34,539 bases of DNA from Candidatus Nanopelagicales bacterium (GTDB lineage Bacteria > Actinomycetota > Actinomycetes > S36-B12), in contig SHUQ01000010.1 in NCBI GenBank assembly GCA_009694585.1, positions 1-34,539 of the forward strand. The letters run 5' to 3'. Shown piece after piece: positions 10,907-21,731 of this stretch. A model generated the notes under the pieces. It saw nothing but the letters and a program-made list of their open reading frames with translations. It was not told the DNA's origin and made no database searches. How positions within the stretch are numbered: the stretch's first letter is position 1; every line of letters starts with the position of its first letter. The translations under genes were made by a program, and so were the position numbers.

Positions 10907-12200
10907 CGATGGCCTCCTGTTGAACTACTGGACTACCCGATCGACGCGAGGTGAGTGCGGCCTGCTGCCCCGGCATCGGCGGGACTGGGAAACCACCGGC
11001 CATCGCGTCATAAGGACGATTCTCGATCTCATCGCGAACTAATTTGCGGACTGCTTCCCGACGATCAATCGCCCCTTGCGCAAACCAAGAAACGACCAAT
11101 AGCACGGCGATTACCACGGCCCCGATGATCAGCAATTGTCGGTTACTCAACTCGATGTCATTGCGCAATACCCGAGCAGCCGCAACGATCATGATCCAAA
11201 TAATGGAAGCGGGAATCAATACCTTCCAGCCGAACTTCATGAACTGGTCGTAGCGAAGACGTGGGAGGGTAGCCCGCAGCCAGATGAACACAAAGATGAA
11301 GATTTGCACCTTGACCAACCACCAAAGTAGCGGCCACCAACCGGTATTTGCGGACTCCCAGAGCGATAGTGGCCACGGGGCCAGCCAGCCGCCTAGGAAC
11401 AAAGTTGTCGCCAATGCCGACACGGTGACCATATTTATGTACTCCGCCAAGAAGAACATTGCGAACTTCAGTGAGGAGTACTCGGTGTGGAACCCACCGA
11501 CTAGTTCACCCTCGGCTTCGGGTAGATCAAATGGCGCCCGATTGGTTTCTCCGACCATAGAAGTTACATAGATCAGGAATGACGGTAGCAAGATAACCGC
11601 AAACCAAATTGGCTCCTGCGCCGAAATAATTTCAGAAGTTGACATCGACCCGGCGTACAAGAACACCGCTACAAATGACATCCCCATTGCAATCTCGTAG
11701 GAGATCATTTGGGCGCTCGAGCGCAGGCCGCCAAGGAGCGGGTAGGTCGAGCCAGATGACCAACCCGCAAGCACAATCCCGTAAATGCCAATCGAGGCAA
11801 TAGCCAATATGTAGAGCACCGAGACCGGAAAGTCCGTCAGCTGCAGCGGAGTTTCGACCCCGAAAATCGCGACCGTAGGACCGAATGGGATGACCGCAAA
11901 TGCCAGAAAGGCAGCGGTTGCCGAAATCACCGGGGCAATCCAGTAAACGCCTACGTGTGCTGCCTTGGGAATGATCTCTTCCTTCAAAGCTAGCTTGAAA
12001 CCATCCATCAAAGACTGCAGCAAACCAAATGGTCCAACGCGGTTTGGTCCGATGCGGTTCTGCATCCGAGATACCACTCGCCGCTCCCACCAAATGGTGA
12101 ACAAGGTGAGAAGTACCAGCATGACAAAGATGACTAGGACTTTAAGCAGCACCAGCCACCAGGGATCAATACCAAAAACGCCGAACTGGGATTCGGTCAT
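10899..12200 (-). CDS. nuoH: NADH-quinone oxidoreductase subunit H
   Basis: [79 protein letters not shown]. Confidence 0.97.
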   Translation of the reverse strand: MTESQFGVFGIDPWWLVLLKVLVIFVMLVLLTLFTIWWERRVVSRMQNRIGPNRVGPFGLLQSLMDGFKLALKEEIIPKAAHVGVYWIAPVISATAAFLAFAVIPFGPTVAIFGVETPLQLTDFPVSVLYILAIASIGIYGIVLAGWSSGSTYPLLGGLRSSAQMISYEIAMGMSFVAVFLYAGSMSTSEIISAQEPIWFAVILLPSFLIYVTSMVGETNRAPFDLPEAEGELVGGFHTEYSSLKFAMFFLAEYINMVTVSALATTLFLGGWLAPWPLSLWESANTGWWPLLWWLVKVQIFIFVFIWLRATLPRLRYDQFMKFGWKVLIPASIIWIMIVAAARVLRNDIELSNRQLLIIGAVVIAVLLVVSWFAQGAIDRREAVRKLVRDEIENRPYDAMAGGFPVPPMPGQQAALTSRRSGSPVVQQEAIDG

Positions 12201-14572
12201 ACCGCACCTCCGATGGCCACGGCCTGGCCAGCTCGCACGCCGAGATCTCGATAGATGGCGCAGCCCGGGGAGTTAAGCGGCAAGCACACGATGCCGTCCA
12301 CTACATCACCTATTTGTAGCGGCACAGTTACCGAGCCAAGTGGGCCAGTGACAGTCACATTCACTGGATTAAAAAGGGCACCGGCGGTCGCAGCCGAAAC
12401 CATCGCAACGACTGCATGTGCGGTTGCCGCAAGATACGGCTCCCCCTCTTGCATAACGCCATTATCAATAAGCGCCCGCCAGGTACTCACCAAATAGGCA
12501 GCGTCAACAACTTGACCGGCAGGTGTGGTCGGCTGCTCAGCACGCGCGCCAGTCCAAGTGCCAAGTGCACCAAGTTCTTGACGGATACCAGCAACATCAC
12601 TGGCACCTATCGCCACGTTCATCGCACTTGCCAACATCCCAAGCACCACCGCATCGGACATCACAAGTGCATCTTTAAAGGTTTGTGTGAATGGTCGCGG
12701 TCGGCCTTCCCAGTTCATGAAGGTTCCGGATTTTTCGGTGACTACTGCCACCGGGAAGACCACATCAGCAAGGTCAGTAATAGCTGAATGGTGGTTCTCC
12801 AGGGCAACCACGAACGCGGCGGCTTCGATTGCGGCGCGGCCAAGTGCTTGGTCGGGAAAATCGGCCAGCTCGACACCCGCGGTGATCACTGCGCCGATAC
12901 CGCCATCCTTAATCGCCTGAAGCATGGGCGCACCTGCCAAGCCAACAGTTGCTGGCAACGAGTCAACTCCCCACGCGGCAGCAACCGCCCCGCGAGCATC
13001 TTCATCGGTTAGCGGCCGGCCACCTGGCAGCAGACCCGCGAGGGCGCCCGCGTCCAGAGCTCCGCGCTCCCCCGCACGACGTGGCACCCACGTGACGGCC
13101 GCACCGGTGGCCCGGGCTAATTCAAGTACCGCGGTGGCACCGCCTTCGACGCCCGCAATGCGTTCACCAACCATGATGACCGCACCCGGGGCGCTCAGGT
13201 CCGCGCGCACTTGATCGGTCAACCCCGCAAGTACCGAAGCTTCAGCACCAGGCTTTGCCGGGATCAAGGTACCGGCCATCTTGGTTAAACCGCGGGTGGC
13301 TACGGCACCTAAGGAGTAGATACGGGTGCCGCCACGAGCCGCCTTGCGCAGGCGCAAAAACACGATCGGGGATTCATCCTCTGGCTCGAAGGCGATTAGT
13401 AATACCGCCGGAGCTTTTTCAAGTGATTCGTAGGTAGTGCGCACAGCAGTGCCTGCCACCGATGAGCGCAGGAATTGGGCTTCTTCATCCGATGAATCAC
13501 GCACCCGGAAATCAATATTGTCGGTCTTTAGCGCCACCCGGGCGAAGCGAGCGTATGCGTACGAATCTTCAATCGTCGAACGACCACCAACCAGTACCCC
13601 ATGACTTTTAGCGGCCGCCAAACCTCGCGCGGCAAAATCAAGGGCCTCCGGCCATGACGCAACTCGCAACTCACCGTCTTCACGAATCAATGGTGTAGCT
13701 ACCCGACCCTGTTCCAGATAGGTGAAAGCAAATCGGCCCTTATCGCAGTTCCACTCTTCGTTCACCGCGGGTTCGTCCCATGCCAACCGGCGCGTGACCG
13801 TGCCGCGACGATGATCCGTCCGAAGTGAGCAGCCCGACGCGCAATGCTCGCAGGTTGTTGGAACAGAAACCAGATCAAATGGTCGCGACCGGAAGCGGTA
13901 TGCCGCACTCGTTAATGCACCGACCGGGCAAATTTGAACGGTGTTACCAGAGAAGTACGAATCGAATGGCTGATCCGCTGCGGTGCCAACCTGCTGCATT
14001 GAGCCGCGTTCGAGTAACTCAAGCATTGGATCACCGGCGATTTGCTCTGCGAATCGGGTGCAGCGGGCACAGGAAACACAGCGCTCGCGGTCAAGCAAGA
14101 TTTGCGCGCTGACATTTATCGGCTTGGGGAAAATCCGCTTCACCTCTTCAAACCGCGACTCCGGTCGACCGGCGCTCATGGCCTGGTTTTGTAGCGGGCA
14201 TTCACCACCCTTATCGCAAACCGGGCAGTCAAGGGGGTGATTCAGGAGCAGGAACTCCATCACACCCTCTTGGGCTTCGCGCGCAATAGGCGAAGTCAAT
14301 TGAGTCCGCACCTGCATACCATCGGAAACCACCTGCGCGCACGCTGGTTGTGGTTTCGGGACTCCTTCAATATCAACTAGGCACATGCGGCAGGCCGCAA
14401 CCGGCTCAAGTAGCGGGTGATCGCAAAAACGCGGAATCTCAATGCCCAGTAGCTCCGCAGCCCGGATAACCAAAGTGCCCGCAGGGATTTCAATAGCAAC
14501 ACCGTCTACGACAACGGTCACCATCTGGGCCTGTGGGGTGAGATCTGATGAGGCATTACTCGTTATGGTCAT
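12197..14572 (-). CDS. nuoG: NADH-quinone oxidoreductase subunit G
   Basis: [2Fe-2S] region [37 protein letters not shown], and a further Cys set [18 protein letters not shown]; degenerate molybdopterin-oxidoreductase-like C-terminus. Confidence 0.95.
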   Translation of the reverse strand: MTITSNASSDLTPQAQMVTVVVDGVAIEIPAGTLVIRAAELLGIEIPRFCDHPLLEPVAACRMCLVDIEGVPKPQPACAQVVSDGMQVRTQLTSPIAREAQEGVMEFLLLNHPLDCPVCDKGGECPLQNQAMSAGRPESRFEEVKRIFPKPINVSAQILLDRERCVSCARCTRFAEQIAGDPMLELLERGSMQQVGTAADQPFDSYFSGNTVQICPVGALTSAAYRFRSRPFDLVSVPTTCEHCASGCSLRTDHRRGTVTRRLAWDEPAVNEEWNCDKGRFAFTYLEQGRVATPLIREDGELRVASWPEALDFAARGLAAAKSHGVLVGGRSTIEDSYAYARFARVALKTDNIDFRVRDSSDEEAQFLRSSVAGTAVRTTYESLEKAPAVLLIAFEPEDESPIVFLRLRKAARGGTRIYSLGAVATRGLTKMAGTLIPAKPGAEASVLAGLTDQVRADLSAPGAVIMVGERIAGVEGGATAVLELARATGAAVTWVPRRAGERGALDAGALAGLLPGGRPLTDEDARGAVAAAWGVDSLPATVGLAGAPMLQAIKDGGIGAVITAGVELADFPDQALGRAAIEAAAFVVALENHHSAITDLADVVFPVAVVTEKSGTFMNWEGRPRPFTQTFKDALVMSDAVVLGMLASAMNVAIGASDVAGIRQELGALGTWTGARAEQPTTPAGQVVDAAYLVSTWRALIDNGVMQEGEPYLAATAHAVVAMVSAATAGALFNPVNVTVTGPLGSVTVPLQIGDVVDGIVCLPLNSPGCAIYRDLGVRAGQAVAIGGAV

Positions 14573-16527
14573 CGGGTTGCCGCTTCCGCAAAGACGTAGG
14601 ACGCCACCGGATTAAATTGCTCATCAGCTGACGTGGTCATGGCAGCTTCAAACTCGTGGCGGAAGTACTTAAGTGCCGCCGGGTACGGGGTCGCAGCCGC
14701 ATCACCCAGTGCGCAGAAGGACTGACCGGCGATCTGCGAGCAGAGATTGACCAAGGTGTCGACTTCCGCTGCCGAACCGTGCCCGTGCTCAAACTTCTCG
14801 AGTACGCCGGTGATCCAGTAAGTACCCTCCCGGCAGGGCGTGCACTTACCGCAAGATTCATGCTTGTAGAACTCAAGCCATCGAGTGACCGCTTTAACGA
14901 CACTGACGGTCTCGTCGAACAGCATTGGGGTGCCCGTGCCGAGCATGGTGCCCACCGCGGCCATGTCTTCATATGTCATCGGAGTATCAAGGTGCTCTGC
15001 CGTCAACATTGGCACCGAAGAGCCACCCGGCAGCCAGAACTTAACCCGCCCTCCGCCCCTGATGCCACCGGCGTAGTCAAGGAGTTCGCGCATGGTGATG
15101 CCAAGTGGCGCCTCGTAAATACCGGGGCGCACCACGTGGCCGGAGATCGAGAATACCTTGAAACCCGGGGATTTCTCGGTACCGAATTGACGGAACCAAG
15201 CCACACCTCTATCCATGATGTACGGGATGTTGGCGATAGTTTCGACGTTGTTGATCACCGTCGGTGATGCGTACAGACCCGAGACCGCCGGGAACGGCGG
15301 CTTTAGTCGGGGTTGCCCGCGGTAACCTTCAAGTGAATCAAGTAGAGCCGTTTCTTCCCCGCAAATATAAGCACCGGCCCCGGAGTGAACAACGACGTCC
15401 AGTGAAAATCCGCTGCCGAAAATATTCTCGCCAATGAACCCCGCCGCGCGCGCCTGCTCGACCGCATTAGCGACCTTGCGAATCGCATGTGGGACCTCAC
15501 CGCGAATGTAAATGAATGCATGGCTAGCTCGAATGGCGTAAGAGGCAATGATTACGCCCTCCACAAGCGCATGTGGATTCGCCAACATGATCGGGATGTC
15601 TTTGCAGGCACCGGGCTCAGATTCATCCGCATTAACCACTAGGTAGTGGGGTTTACCATCGTTTTGCGGGACGAATCCCCACTTCATACCGGTCGGGAAG
15701 CCCGCGCCTCCGCGCCCCCGTAACCCAGAATCCTTGACCTGTCCGATGATCGCATCAGGATCCATTTTCAGTGCGGCGGTAAGCGCTTGATAGCCGCCAA
15801 CCCGCCGGTAGCCATCGATCGTATAAAGATCTGCCTTATCCCAGTGTTCAGTGATGATCGGCGTCAGCCCGGAAGTAATCATCAGGCCTCCCCCGCCGGT
15901 ACCGAAGCCGCGCTCATTGGCAAGGCGAAGCCCGGCCAGCATTTTCGCATCAACTGCTTCGCCTTCATTGACTAAACCATCGAGCGGGTAGACCAAAGTG
16001 TGTTCTGTCGATTTGAAATCCCGAATAACTGGACCGCGGGTCGAAGCCACCTGCTCACCTCGCGCAAGTCGGTCGACAACCTCGACAGCGCTAGCCGGAG
16101 TGACATCGTCCATGTACTCCCAGTCGACGGTCATCACCGGTGCATGTGTGCAAGCGGCTTGGCATTCAATGTGCTCAAGCCAAAAGTCTCCGTCGGGACT
16201 CGGCTCGTTGTGGCCGGTGCCCAAGCGCTCACTAAGGGCTGCAAAGACCGCGTCACCACCGAGTAAACCGCACAAGGTGTTGGTGCAAACGCCGATGTGA
16301 TGCTTACCGACCGGCTTGCGTTTATACATTGTGTAGAAGCTGGCAACCGCTGTTACCTCCGCCGAGGTAATACCAAGGACTTCCGCGCAGGCATTGATGC
16401 CGTCAGTGGTTACTTCGTCATCAACACTTTGCACCAGGTGCAGCATGGGTAGTAACGCCGACCGCGATTTCGGGTACCGCGCAGCCAGTTCACGCATCTG
16501 GTCGCGAGTTGCCTCACTGATAGTCAT
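14569..16527 (-). CDS. nuoEF: NuoE-NuoF fusion: NADH-quinone oxidoreductase subunits E and F in one ORF
   Basis: N-terminal ~215 aa is NuoE-like (CTNTLCGLLGG..EHIECQAACTHAPVMTVD); from Met216 it is NuoF-like (GLRGRGGAGFPTGMKWGF, ESEPGACKD, CGEETALLDSLEG, SCGKCTPCREGT). No stop between them. Confidence 0.93.
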   Translation of the reverse strand: MTISEATRDQMRELAARYPKSRSALLPMLHLVQSVDDEVTTDGINACAEVLGITSAEVTAVASFYTMYKRKPVGKHHIGVCTNTLCGLLGGDAVFAALSERLGTGHNEPSPDGDFWLEHIECQAACTHAPVMTVDWEYMDDVTPASAVEVVDRLARGEQVASTRGPVIRDFKSTEHTLVYPLDGLVNEGEAVDAKMLAGLRLANERGFGTGGGGLMITSGLTPIITEHWDKADLYTIDGYRRVGGYQALTAALKMDPDAIIGQVKDSGLRGRGGAGFPTGMKWGFVPQNDGKPHYLVVNADESEPGACKDIPIMLANPHALVEGVIIASYAIRASHAFIYIRGEVPHAIRKVANAVEQARAAGFIGENIFGSGFSLDVVVHSGAGAYICGEETALLDSLEGYRGQPRLKPPFPAVSGLYASPTVINNVETIANIPYIMDRGVAWFRQFGTEKSPGFKVFSISGHVVRPGIYEAPLGITMRELLDYAGGIRGGGRVKFWLPGGSSVPMLTAEHLDTPMTYEDMAAVGTMLGTGTPMLFDETVSVVKAVTRWLEFYKHESCGKCTPCREGTYWITGVLEKFEHGHGSAAEVDTLVNLCSQIAGQSFCALGDAAATPYPAALKYFRHEFEAAMTTSADEQFNPVASYVFAEAATR

Positions 16528-16557
16528 AAGTCTGCGTCGCTCTCGTTTTGTCGGGTG

Positions 16558-17895
16558 CTACCGGTCGACCCCGCCCATGACAGGATCGATGCTGGCGACC
16601 GCGGCAATTAAATCTGCCACCTGCCCACCCTCGCTCATCGCTGCCACGGACTGCAGGTTGGTAAATGACGGATCACGGAAGTGGGCGCGATACGGCCGGG
16701 TGCCACCCGCACTAACAAGATGGCAACCGAGTTCACCACGCGGTGATTCAATTGCGGTGTAAACCTGACCAACTGGGACTTTGAAGCCTTCGGTAACTAA
16801 CTTGAAATGGTGGATTAGGGCTTCCATCGACTCCGCCATAATCTTGCGGATGTGGGCAGTTGAGTTGCCCTGCCCATCAGCACCGATGGCTAACTGCGCC
16901 GGCCAGGCTATCCGCTTATCGGCAATCATTACCGGCCCTGGCTTCTCGAGCCGGTCAAGTGCTTGTTCCACAATCCGCATGGACTGCTGCATCTCACCCA
17001 CGCGAATCAAGAAACGTCCGTACGCATCGCAGGTGGTTTCGGTGACAACATCGAACTCATATGTTTCATAACCGCAATATGGCTGGCTCTTTCGTAAGTC
17101 GTGGGGTAGGCCGGTAGCACGAAGTACCGGCCCCGAAACCCCAAGCGCCATGCAGCCCGTCAGATGGAGGTAGCCAATACCTGACGTGCGCCCCATCCAG
17201 ATCGCATTGTCAACGAGCAGGTCAGTGGTGTCTTTCAATCGCTTTCGCAGTAGCGGCAGCATCTCGCGGATTTTCGCGACCCCATCGGCCGGCAGGTCCT
17301 GCGCCACACCACCTGGGCGGATATAGGCGCTGTTCATGCGCAAGCCGGTGATCATTTCAAAGACATCAAGGATCAACTCACGCTCACGAAAACCGAAGAT
17401 CATCGCGGTGAGCGCGCCCAACTCCATGCCGCCGGTGGCCAACGCCACCAGGTGCGAGGAGATTCTGTTCAATTCCATCATCATTACCCGAATCGCGCTA
17501 GCGCGCTCTGGGATTTGATCGGTGACGCCGAGCAATTTCTCTACCGCTAGGCAGTACACCGTCTCATTAAAAAATGGCGCTAGGTAGTCCATGCGGGTGA
17601 CGAACGTGACGCCCTGCACCCAAGACCTAAACTCCATGTTCTTTTCAATGCCGGTGTGCAGATAACCGATACCGCATCTGGCTTGGGTTACGGTCTCGCC
17701 ATCAAGTTCGACGATGAGCCGAAGCACCCCATGGGTTGATGGGTGTTGCGGGCCCATATTGACAACGATGCGTTCCTTCTCGCCATCTGGTGCCGCAGTA
17801 ATAGTGTCCCAGTCACCGCCGGAAACGTTGTAAATGGTCTCATCGCCCGATTCGTATGAACCGGCATAAGGATCGCTCAAGTGATCGGTCGCCAT
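16558..17895 (-). CDS. nuoD: NADH-quinone oxidoreductase subunit D
   Basis: [37 protein letters not shown]-terminal DPVMGGVDR. Confidence 0.97.
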   Translation of the reverse strand: MATDHLSDPYAGSYESGDETIYNVSGGDWDTITAAPDGEKERIVVNMGPQHPSTHGVLRLIVELDGETVTQARCGIGYLHTGIEKNMEFRSWVQGVTFVTRMDYLAPFFNETVYCLAVEKLLGVTDQIPERASAIRVMMMELNRISSHLVALATGGMELGALTAMIFGFRERELILDVFEMITGLRMNSAYIRPGGVAQDLPADGVAKIREMLPLLRKRLKDTTDLLVDNAIWMGRTSGIGYLHLTGCMALGVSGPVLRATGLPHDLRKSQPYCGYETYEFDVVTETTCDAYGRFLIRVGEMQQSMRIVEQALDRLEKPGPVMIADKRIAWPAQLAIGADGQGNSTAHIRKIMAESMEALIHHFKLVTEGFKVPVGQVYTAIESPRGELGCHLVSAGGTRPYRAHFRDPSFTNLQSVAAMSEGGQVADLIAAVASIDPVMGGVDR

Positions 17896-18599
17896 CAGTT
17901 GTAGGCCCTCCGCTGATCCGGCGGCGGGATAGTCGCGCCTTTGTATTCAACCGGAATGCCACCGAGCGGGTAGTCCTTGCGTTGGGGGTGACCAGGCCAG
18001 TCATCGGGCATTTCGATTCGGGTCAAGAACGGGTGGCCGTCGAAAATAATCCCAAAGAAATCCCAAGTCTCGCGCTCATGCCAGTCATTAGTCGGGTAAA
18101 GGGAAACTAGTGATGGGATGTGCGGATCCGCGTCCGGCGCTGCAACTTCAACACGGATACGGCGATTATGAGTGATCGAAAGAAAGTGATACACGGCGTG
18201 GAGTTCGCGTCCAAGGTCATTTGGATAGTGCACTCCGTTGACACCGCTGCAAAACTCAAAGCGCAGACCGGGCTCATCGCGCAAGGTCGTCGCGAACGCA
18301 AGTAGCTGCTCACGCCTGACAAAAAAAGTGATCTCGCCACGATCTACCACCACTTTTTCGATGGCGCTCGACAATGGCAGGCCGCGGGCGGTGAGTGAAA
18401 GCTCAAGCTCTTCGGCCAATTCATCAAACCAACCACCAAATGGCGGCCAGCTGGCTGCCGGCAGCACCCGTGGGTCGATCAACCCGCCAAACCCGCTGGT
18501 ATCGCCCGAACCCTGGATCCCAAAAGCCCCGTGCTGGACATCAATGATGTCAATGCGTGAGACACCTTCTGGCACCACCGGGAGCGAGTCGCTCGTCAT
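17895..18599 (-). CDS. nuoC: NADH-quinone oxidoreductase subunit C
   Basis: [42 protein letters not shown] signature. Confidence 0.96.
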   Translation of the reverse strand: MTSDSLPVVPEGVSRIDIIDVQHGAFGIQGSGDTSGFGGLIDPRVLPAASWPPFGGWFDELAEELELSLTARGLPLSSAIEKVVVDRGEITFFVRREQLLAFATTLRDEPGLRFEFCSGVNGVHYPNDLGRELHAVYHFLSITHNRRIRVEVAAPDADPHIPSLVSLYPTNDWHERETWDFFGIIFDGHPFLTRIEMPDDWPGHPQRKDYPLGGIPVEYKGATIPPPDQRRAYN

Positions 18600-19150
18600 C
18601 GAAGCAGCCCCTTCATCTCCAAGGTTGCCGGCGCCTGAAGTGCCGCTGATTCAAGGGCGATAATTTCAGCTTTACGATTAACGCCTAACTTGGTGTCTTG
18701 GATTTGGTCATGCAGTTTCAAGATCGCATCTATCAACATCTCTGGACGCGGCGGGCAACCGGATAGGTAAATATCTACCGGCACCACATGATCAACGCCT
18801 TGGACGATCGCATAGTTGTTGAACATGCCGCCACTGGACGCACAAACACCCATCGCGAGCACCCACTTGGGACCTGGCATTTGGTCATATACCTGACGAA
18901 GTACCGGTGCCATCTTTTGACTTACTCGGCCAGCAACGATCATCAGGTCGGCTTGGCGCGGTGATGCTCGAAAGACCTCCATGCCGAATCGTGCTAGGTC
19001 ATAGCGAGCGCCACCAACCGCCATCATTTCAATTGCGCAGCAGGCCAGGCCGAAAGTCGCCGGCCATAGCGACCCTTTGCGGGCGTAGCCCGCAACTTTC
19101 TCCACCGTCGTGAGCAATATTCCAGACGGCAGTGCTTCTTCAAGTCCCAT
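18596..19150 (-). CDS. nuoB: NADH-quinone oxidoreductase subunit B
   Basis: [50 protein letters not shown]...[38 protein letters not shown]. Confidence 0.98.
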   Translation of the reverse strand: MGLEEALPSGILLTTVEKVAGYARKGSLWPATFGLACCAIEMMAVGGARYDLARFGMEVFRASPRQADLMIVAGRVSQKMAPVLRQVYDQMPGPKWVLAMGVCASSGGMFNNYAIVQGVDHVVPVDIYLSGCPPRPEMLIDAILKLHDQIQDTKLGVNRKAEIIALESAALQAPATLEMKGLLR

Positions 19151-19159
19151 TTTTTCCCG

Positions 19160-19519
19160 TCAGTCCCACTCGAGTCCGCGTCGGCGCCAAACATAGGCGT
19201 AGACCACGAGCACAGTGACGATGAATACCAGCATTTCGATTAAACCAAAGACCGCGAGTCGATCAAATGCGACAGCCCACGGGTAGAGAAAAACAATTTC
19301 AATGTCGAAGACAATGAACAACATTGCGGTGAGGTAGTACTTCACCGGGAAGCGGCCGCCGCCTACCGGTTGCGGTGTGGGCTCGATACCACATTCATAG
19401 GCGTCGTACTTTGCCCTGTTATAACGTTTTGGGCCGGTTAAGGTCGCAATGCCAACTGAAAAAACTGCGAATCCGAATGCCAAGATGCCAAGGACCAAGA
19501 TCGGCGTGTAGACGTTCAC
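19160..19519 (-). CDS. nuoA: NADH-quinone oxidoreductase subunit A
   Basis: YDAYECGIEP...FPVKYYLTAMLFIVFDIEIVFLYPWAVAF; GTG start; first gene of the nuo run. Confidence 0.96.
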   Translation of the reverse strand: MNVYTPILVLGILAFGFAVFSVGIATLTGPKRYNRAKYDAYECGIEPTPQPVGGGRFPVKYYLTAMLFIVFDIEIVFLYPWAVAFDRLAVFGLIEMLVFIVTVLVVYAYVWRRRGLEWD

Positions 19520-19654
19520 AGCTGTTCCACCACTCCTTGCATGTTCCGGTTGGGTTACTCATGTGGTTTGCCCTGCTGGTCGATCTGAGCAGCTCACTTT
19601 GCGCGCTTGTGAATGTCTTCACGACCTTGATAAGCATAGTGCGCCGTCACCGGT

Positions 19655-20365
19655 TCACGCAGTGCCATCCGGCCCTGGGTTGACCGCCCGGTGCAAGGCG
19701 ACAATCCCACCGGACAAATTTCGCCACTGCACCTGGGTCCAGCCGGCGACCTGCAGGTGCACCGTCAACTCCCGCTGGTCTGGCCAAGCCCGGATGGACT
19801 CAGCGAGATACGCGTAAGCCTCCGGGTTAGTAGCGACTCGCTCAGCCACCGCCGGTAGGGCTTTCATCAAATATTCGGTATAAACAGTCCGAAATAGGGC
19901 CCAAGTCGGCTGGCTGAACTCACAGATCACCAACCGTCCACCTGGTCGCACCACCCGCCTTAGCTCCCCCAAGCCGGCGGCCAAGTCAGCCAAATTCCGG
20001 AGCCCGAAGGAGATCGTGGCCGCGTCAAAGGCGCCATCGCGATACGGCAGGGCTAGGCCATCACCGGCCACGAATGGCAATTGCGGCAGCCGCTGGCGGC
20101 CCACCGTGAGCATGCCCAAGGAGAAATCGGTCGGAAAGACGTCCGCCCCCGCCTTTGCGAACGGCAAACTCGAAGTACCGGTACCGGCGGCCAGATCCAA
20201 GATCTGCTCACCGGGTACCGGAGCCACCGCGGCGACCACGGCTTTGCGCCAGCGCCGAGTTTGCCCCAGTGCCATGACGTCATTGGTGAGGTCATAACGT
20301 TTCGCGACCCCGTCAAACATGGCGGCGACATCGGTCGGGGATTTGGTTAGATCAGCTCGAGTCAC
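19655..20365 (-). CDS. menG: Demethylmenaquinone methyltransferase (UbiE/MenG family)
   Basis: [48 protein letters not shown] motif, [36 protein letters not shown]. Confidence 0.94.
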   Translation of the reverse strand: MTRADLTKSPTDVAAMFDGVAKRYDLTNDVMALGQTRRWRKAVVAAVAPVPGEQILDLAAGTGTSSLPFAKAGADVFPTDFSLGMLTVGRQRLPQLPFVAGDGLALPYRDGAFDAATISFGLRNLADLAAGLGELRRVVRPGGRLVICEFSQPTWALFRTVYTEYLMKALPAVAERVATNPEAYAYLAESIRAWPDQRELTVHLQVAGWTQVQWRNLSGGIVALHRAVNPGPDGTA

Positions 20366-20404
20366 CTCGCCATCCTTTCAGACGCTCGTTCTGCCTCAAG
20401 GTCC

Positions 20405-21697
20405 GTGGGCATCTACAGTGTGCTCGTGCCTAGCGAATCACTGTCACGGCTGGGCGCGACCCCAGAAGCTGCCAAGGTCGTGGTGCAAACCCGACCGATC
20501 CCGGACCCAGAGCAACTCTTGGCGAGGTTGCCAATCAAGGATCCGATGGCATGGATACGCGACGGTGAAGGTTTAGTGGGCTGGGGGGTGGCCGCGCAGC
20601 TCGAGGTCAGCGGACCAGAACGCTTCAGCCGCGCCCAGCGGTGGTGGACCAAATGGTGCACCGAGAAAGTAATTGACGACACCGTCGATGTGCCAGGTAC
20701 CGGTCCGGTGGCATTTGCCTCGTTCGCATTTGACCCCAATCCCGGCACCTCGATCATCACCGTGCCAAAAGTCATCATCGGACGCCGCGGCGGCCAGGCG
20801 TGGATTACCGTCGTAGATCCCAACACTGACCCGCGCAAGGCCGTGCGGCCGGTGTCGGTACCTTCGACGCCGGCATCGGTCCGCTGGGCCGAAGGTGCGC
20901 GCACCGCGCCGGACTGGCGCGGTGCGGTCGCCGAAGCCATTACCCGCATTAACGCTGGTGAACTCGACAAAGTCGTCCTGGCCCGCGATGTGCTCGCACA
21001 TGTTGACGGTGAGCTTGACCCTCGGCACCTGCTGCTTAACCTCGCCGACAAGTACCCGTCATGCTGGACATTTAGTGTCGCCGGCCTAATCGGTGCAACT
21101 CCTGAGTTGCTCGTACGCCGCACCGGCGATCTGGTGACCAGTCGCGTACTTGCTGGCACTGTGCGGCGCCAAGGTGACGCCGCCGCCGATGCCGGGCTCG
21201 CCTCAGCGCTGCTTGGTAGCGGCAAAGACCTTGAGGAACATGAATACGCCGTCCATTCGGTAGCACGTGCTCTGGCCGCCCATTGCACGGACTTGACAGT
21301 TCCTGATCGCCCGCATGTACTCACCCTCGCCAATGTCCAGCATTTAGCCACCGACATCACCGGCCGCCTCGCCGATGCCGCATCGGTGCTGGCGCTAGCA
21401 GCATCGCTACATCCAACCGCAGCAGTCTGCGGCACCCCCACTGAGCGAGCCATGGCCGTTATCCGCGAACTTGAAGGCATGGATCGCGGTCGCTACGCCG
21501 GTCCGGTTGGTTGGTTTGATGCCCAAGGTGACGGCGAGTTCGGGATCGCGCTGCGCTGCGCTGAAATTGATAGCGATAACAACACCGTACGCGCTTTTGC
21601 CGGCTGCGGCATCGTTGCCGGGTCGCAACCCGATACTGAACTCGCCGAAGCGGCGGCCAAACTCGTGCCGATCAGGGATGCACTCGAAGCCATCTAA
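20405..21697 (+). CDS. menF: Isochorismate synthase
   Basis: Chorismate-binding fold: KVVLARDV, LIGATPELLVRRTGDLVTSRVLAGTVRRQGD, EHEYAVHSVARAL, LHPTAAVCGTPTERAM, DRGRYAGPVGWFDAQGDGEFGIALRCAEI. GTG start; alternative GTGs at 20420 and 20426. Confidence 0.92.
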   Translation: MGIYSVLVPSESLSRLGATPEAAKVVVQTRPIPDPEQLLARLPIKDPMAWIRDGEGLVGWGVAAQLEVSGPERFSRAQRWWTKWCTEKVIDDTVDVPGTGPVAFASFAFDPNPGTSIITVPKVIIGRRGGQAWITVVDPNTDPRKAVRPVSVPSTPASVRWAEGARTAPDWRGAVAEAITRINAGELDKVVLARDVLAHVDGELDPRHLLLNLADKYPSCWTFSVAGLIGATPELLVRRTGDLVTSRVLAGTVRRQGDAAADAGLASALLGSGKDLEEHEYAVHSVARALAAHCTDLTVPDRPHVLTLANVQHLATDITGRLADAASVLALAASLHPTAAVCGTPTERAMAVIRELEGMDRGRYAGPVGWFDAQGDGEFGIALRCAEIDSDNNTVRAFAGCGIVAGSQPDTELAEAAAKLVPIRDALEAI

Positions 21698-21706
21698 TAT
21701 TGAGAC

Positions 21707-21731
21707 CCGTGCACGCCACACTGATGCACGG
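21707..21731. terminator. Perfect 7-bp inverted repeat between the converging menF and menD stop codons; possible bidirectional terminator or mRNA 3' hairpin
   Basis: CCGTGCA (21707-21713), 11-nt loop, TGCACGG (21725-21731); menF stop ends at 21697, menD stop begins at 21732. No U-tract, so function is uncertain. Confidence 0.4.

Noticed and set aside
11632-12093. 153-aa ORF inside nuoH on the same strand, other frame
   Set aside because: Out-of-frame translation of the conserved nuoH coding sequence; no independent evidence.
14656-15267. 203-aa plus-strand ORF antisense to nuoEF
   Set aside because: Overlaps the conserved NuoF core; no recognisable domain or start signal; shadow ORF.
20413-21480. 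355-aa minus-strand ORF antisense to menF
   Set aside because: Ser/Ala/Arg/Thr-rich composition typical of a shadow ORF on the opposite strand of a GC-rich gene; menF is strongly supported on the plus strand.
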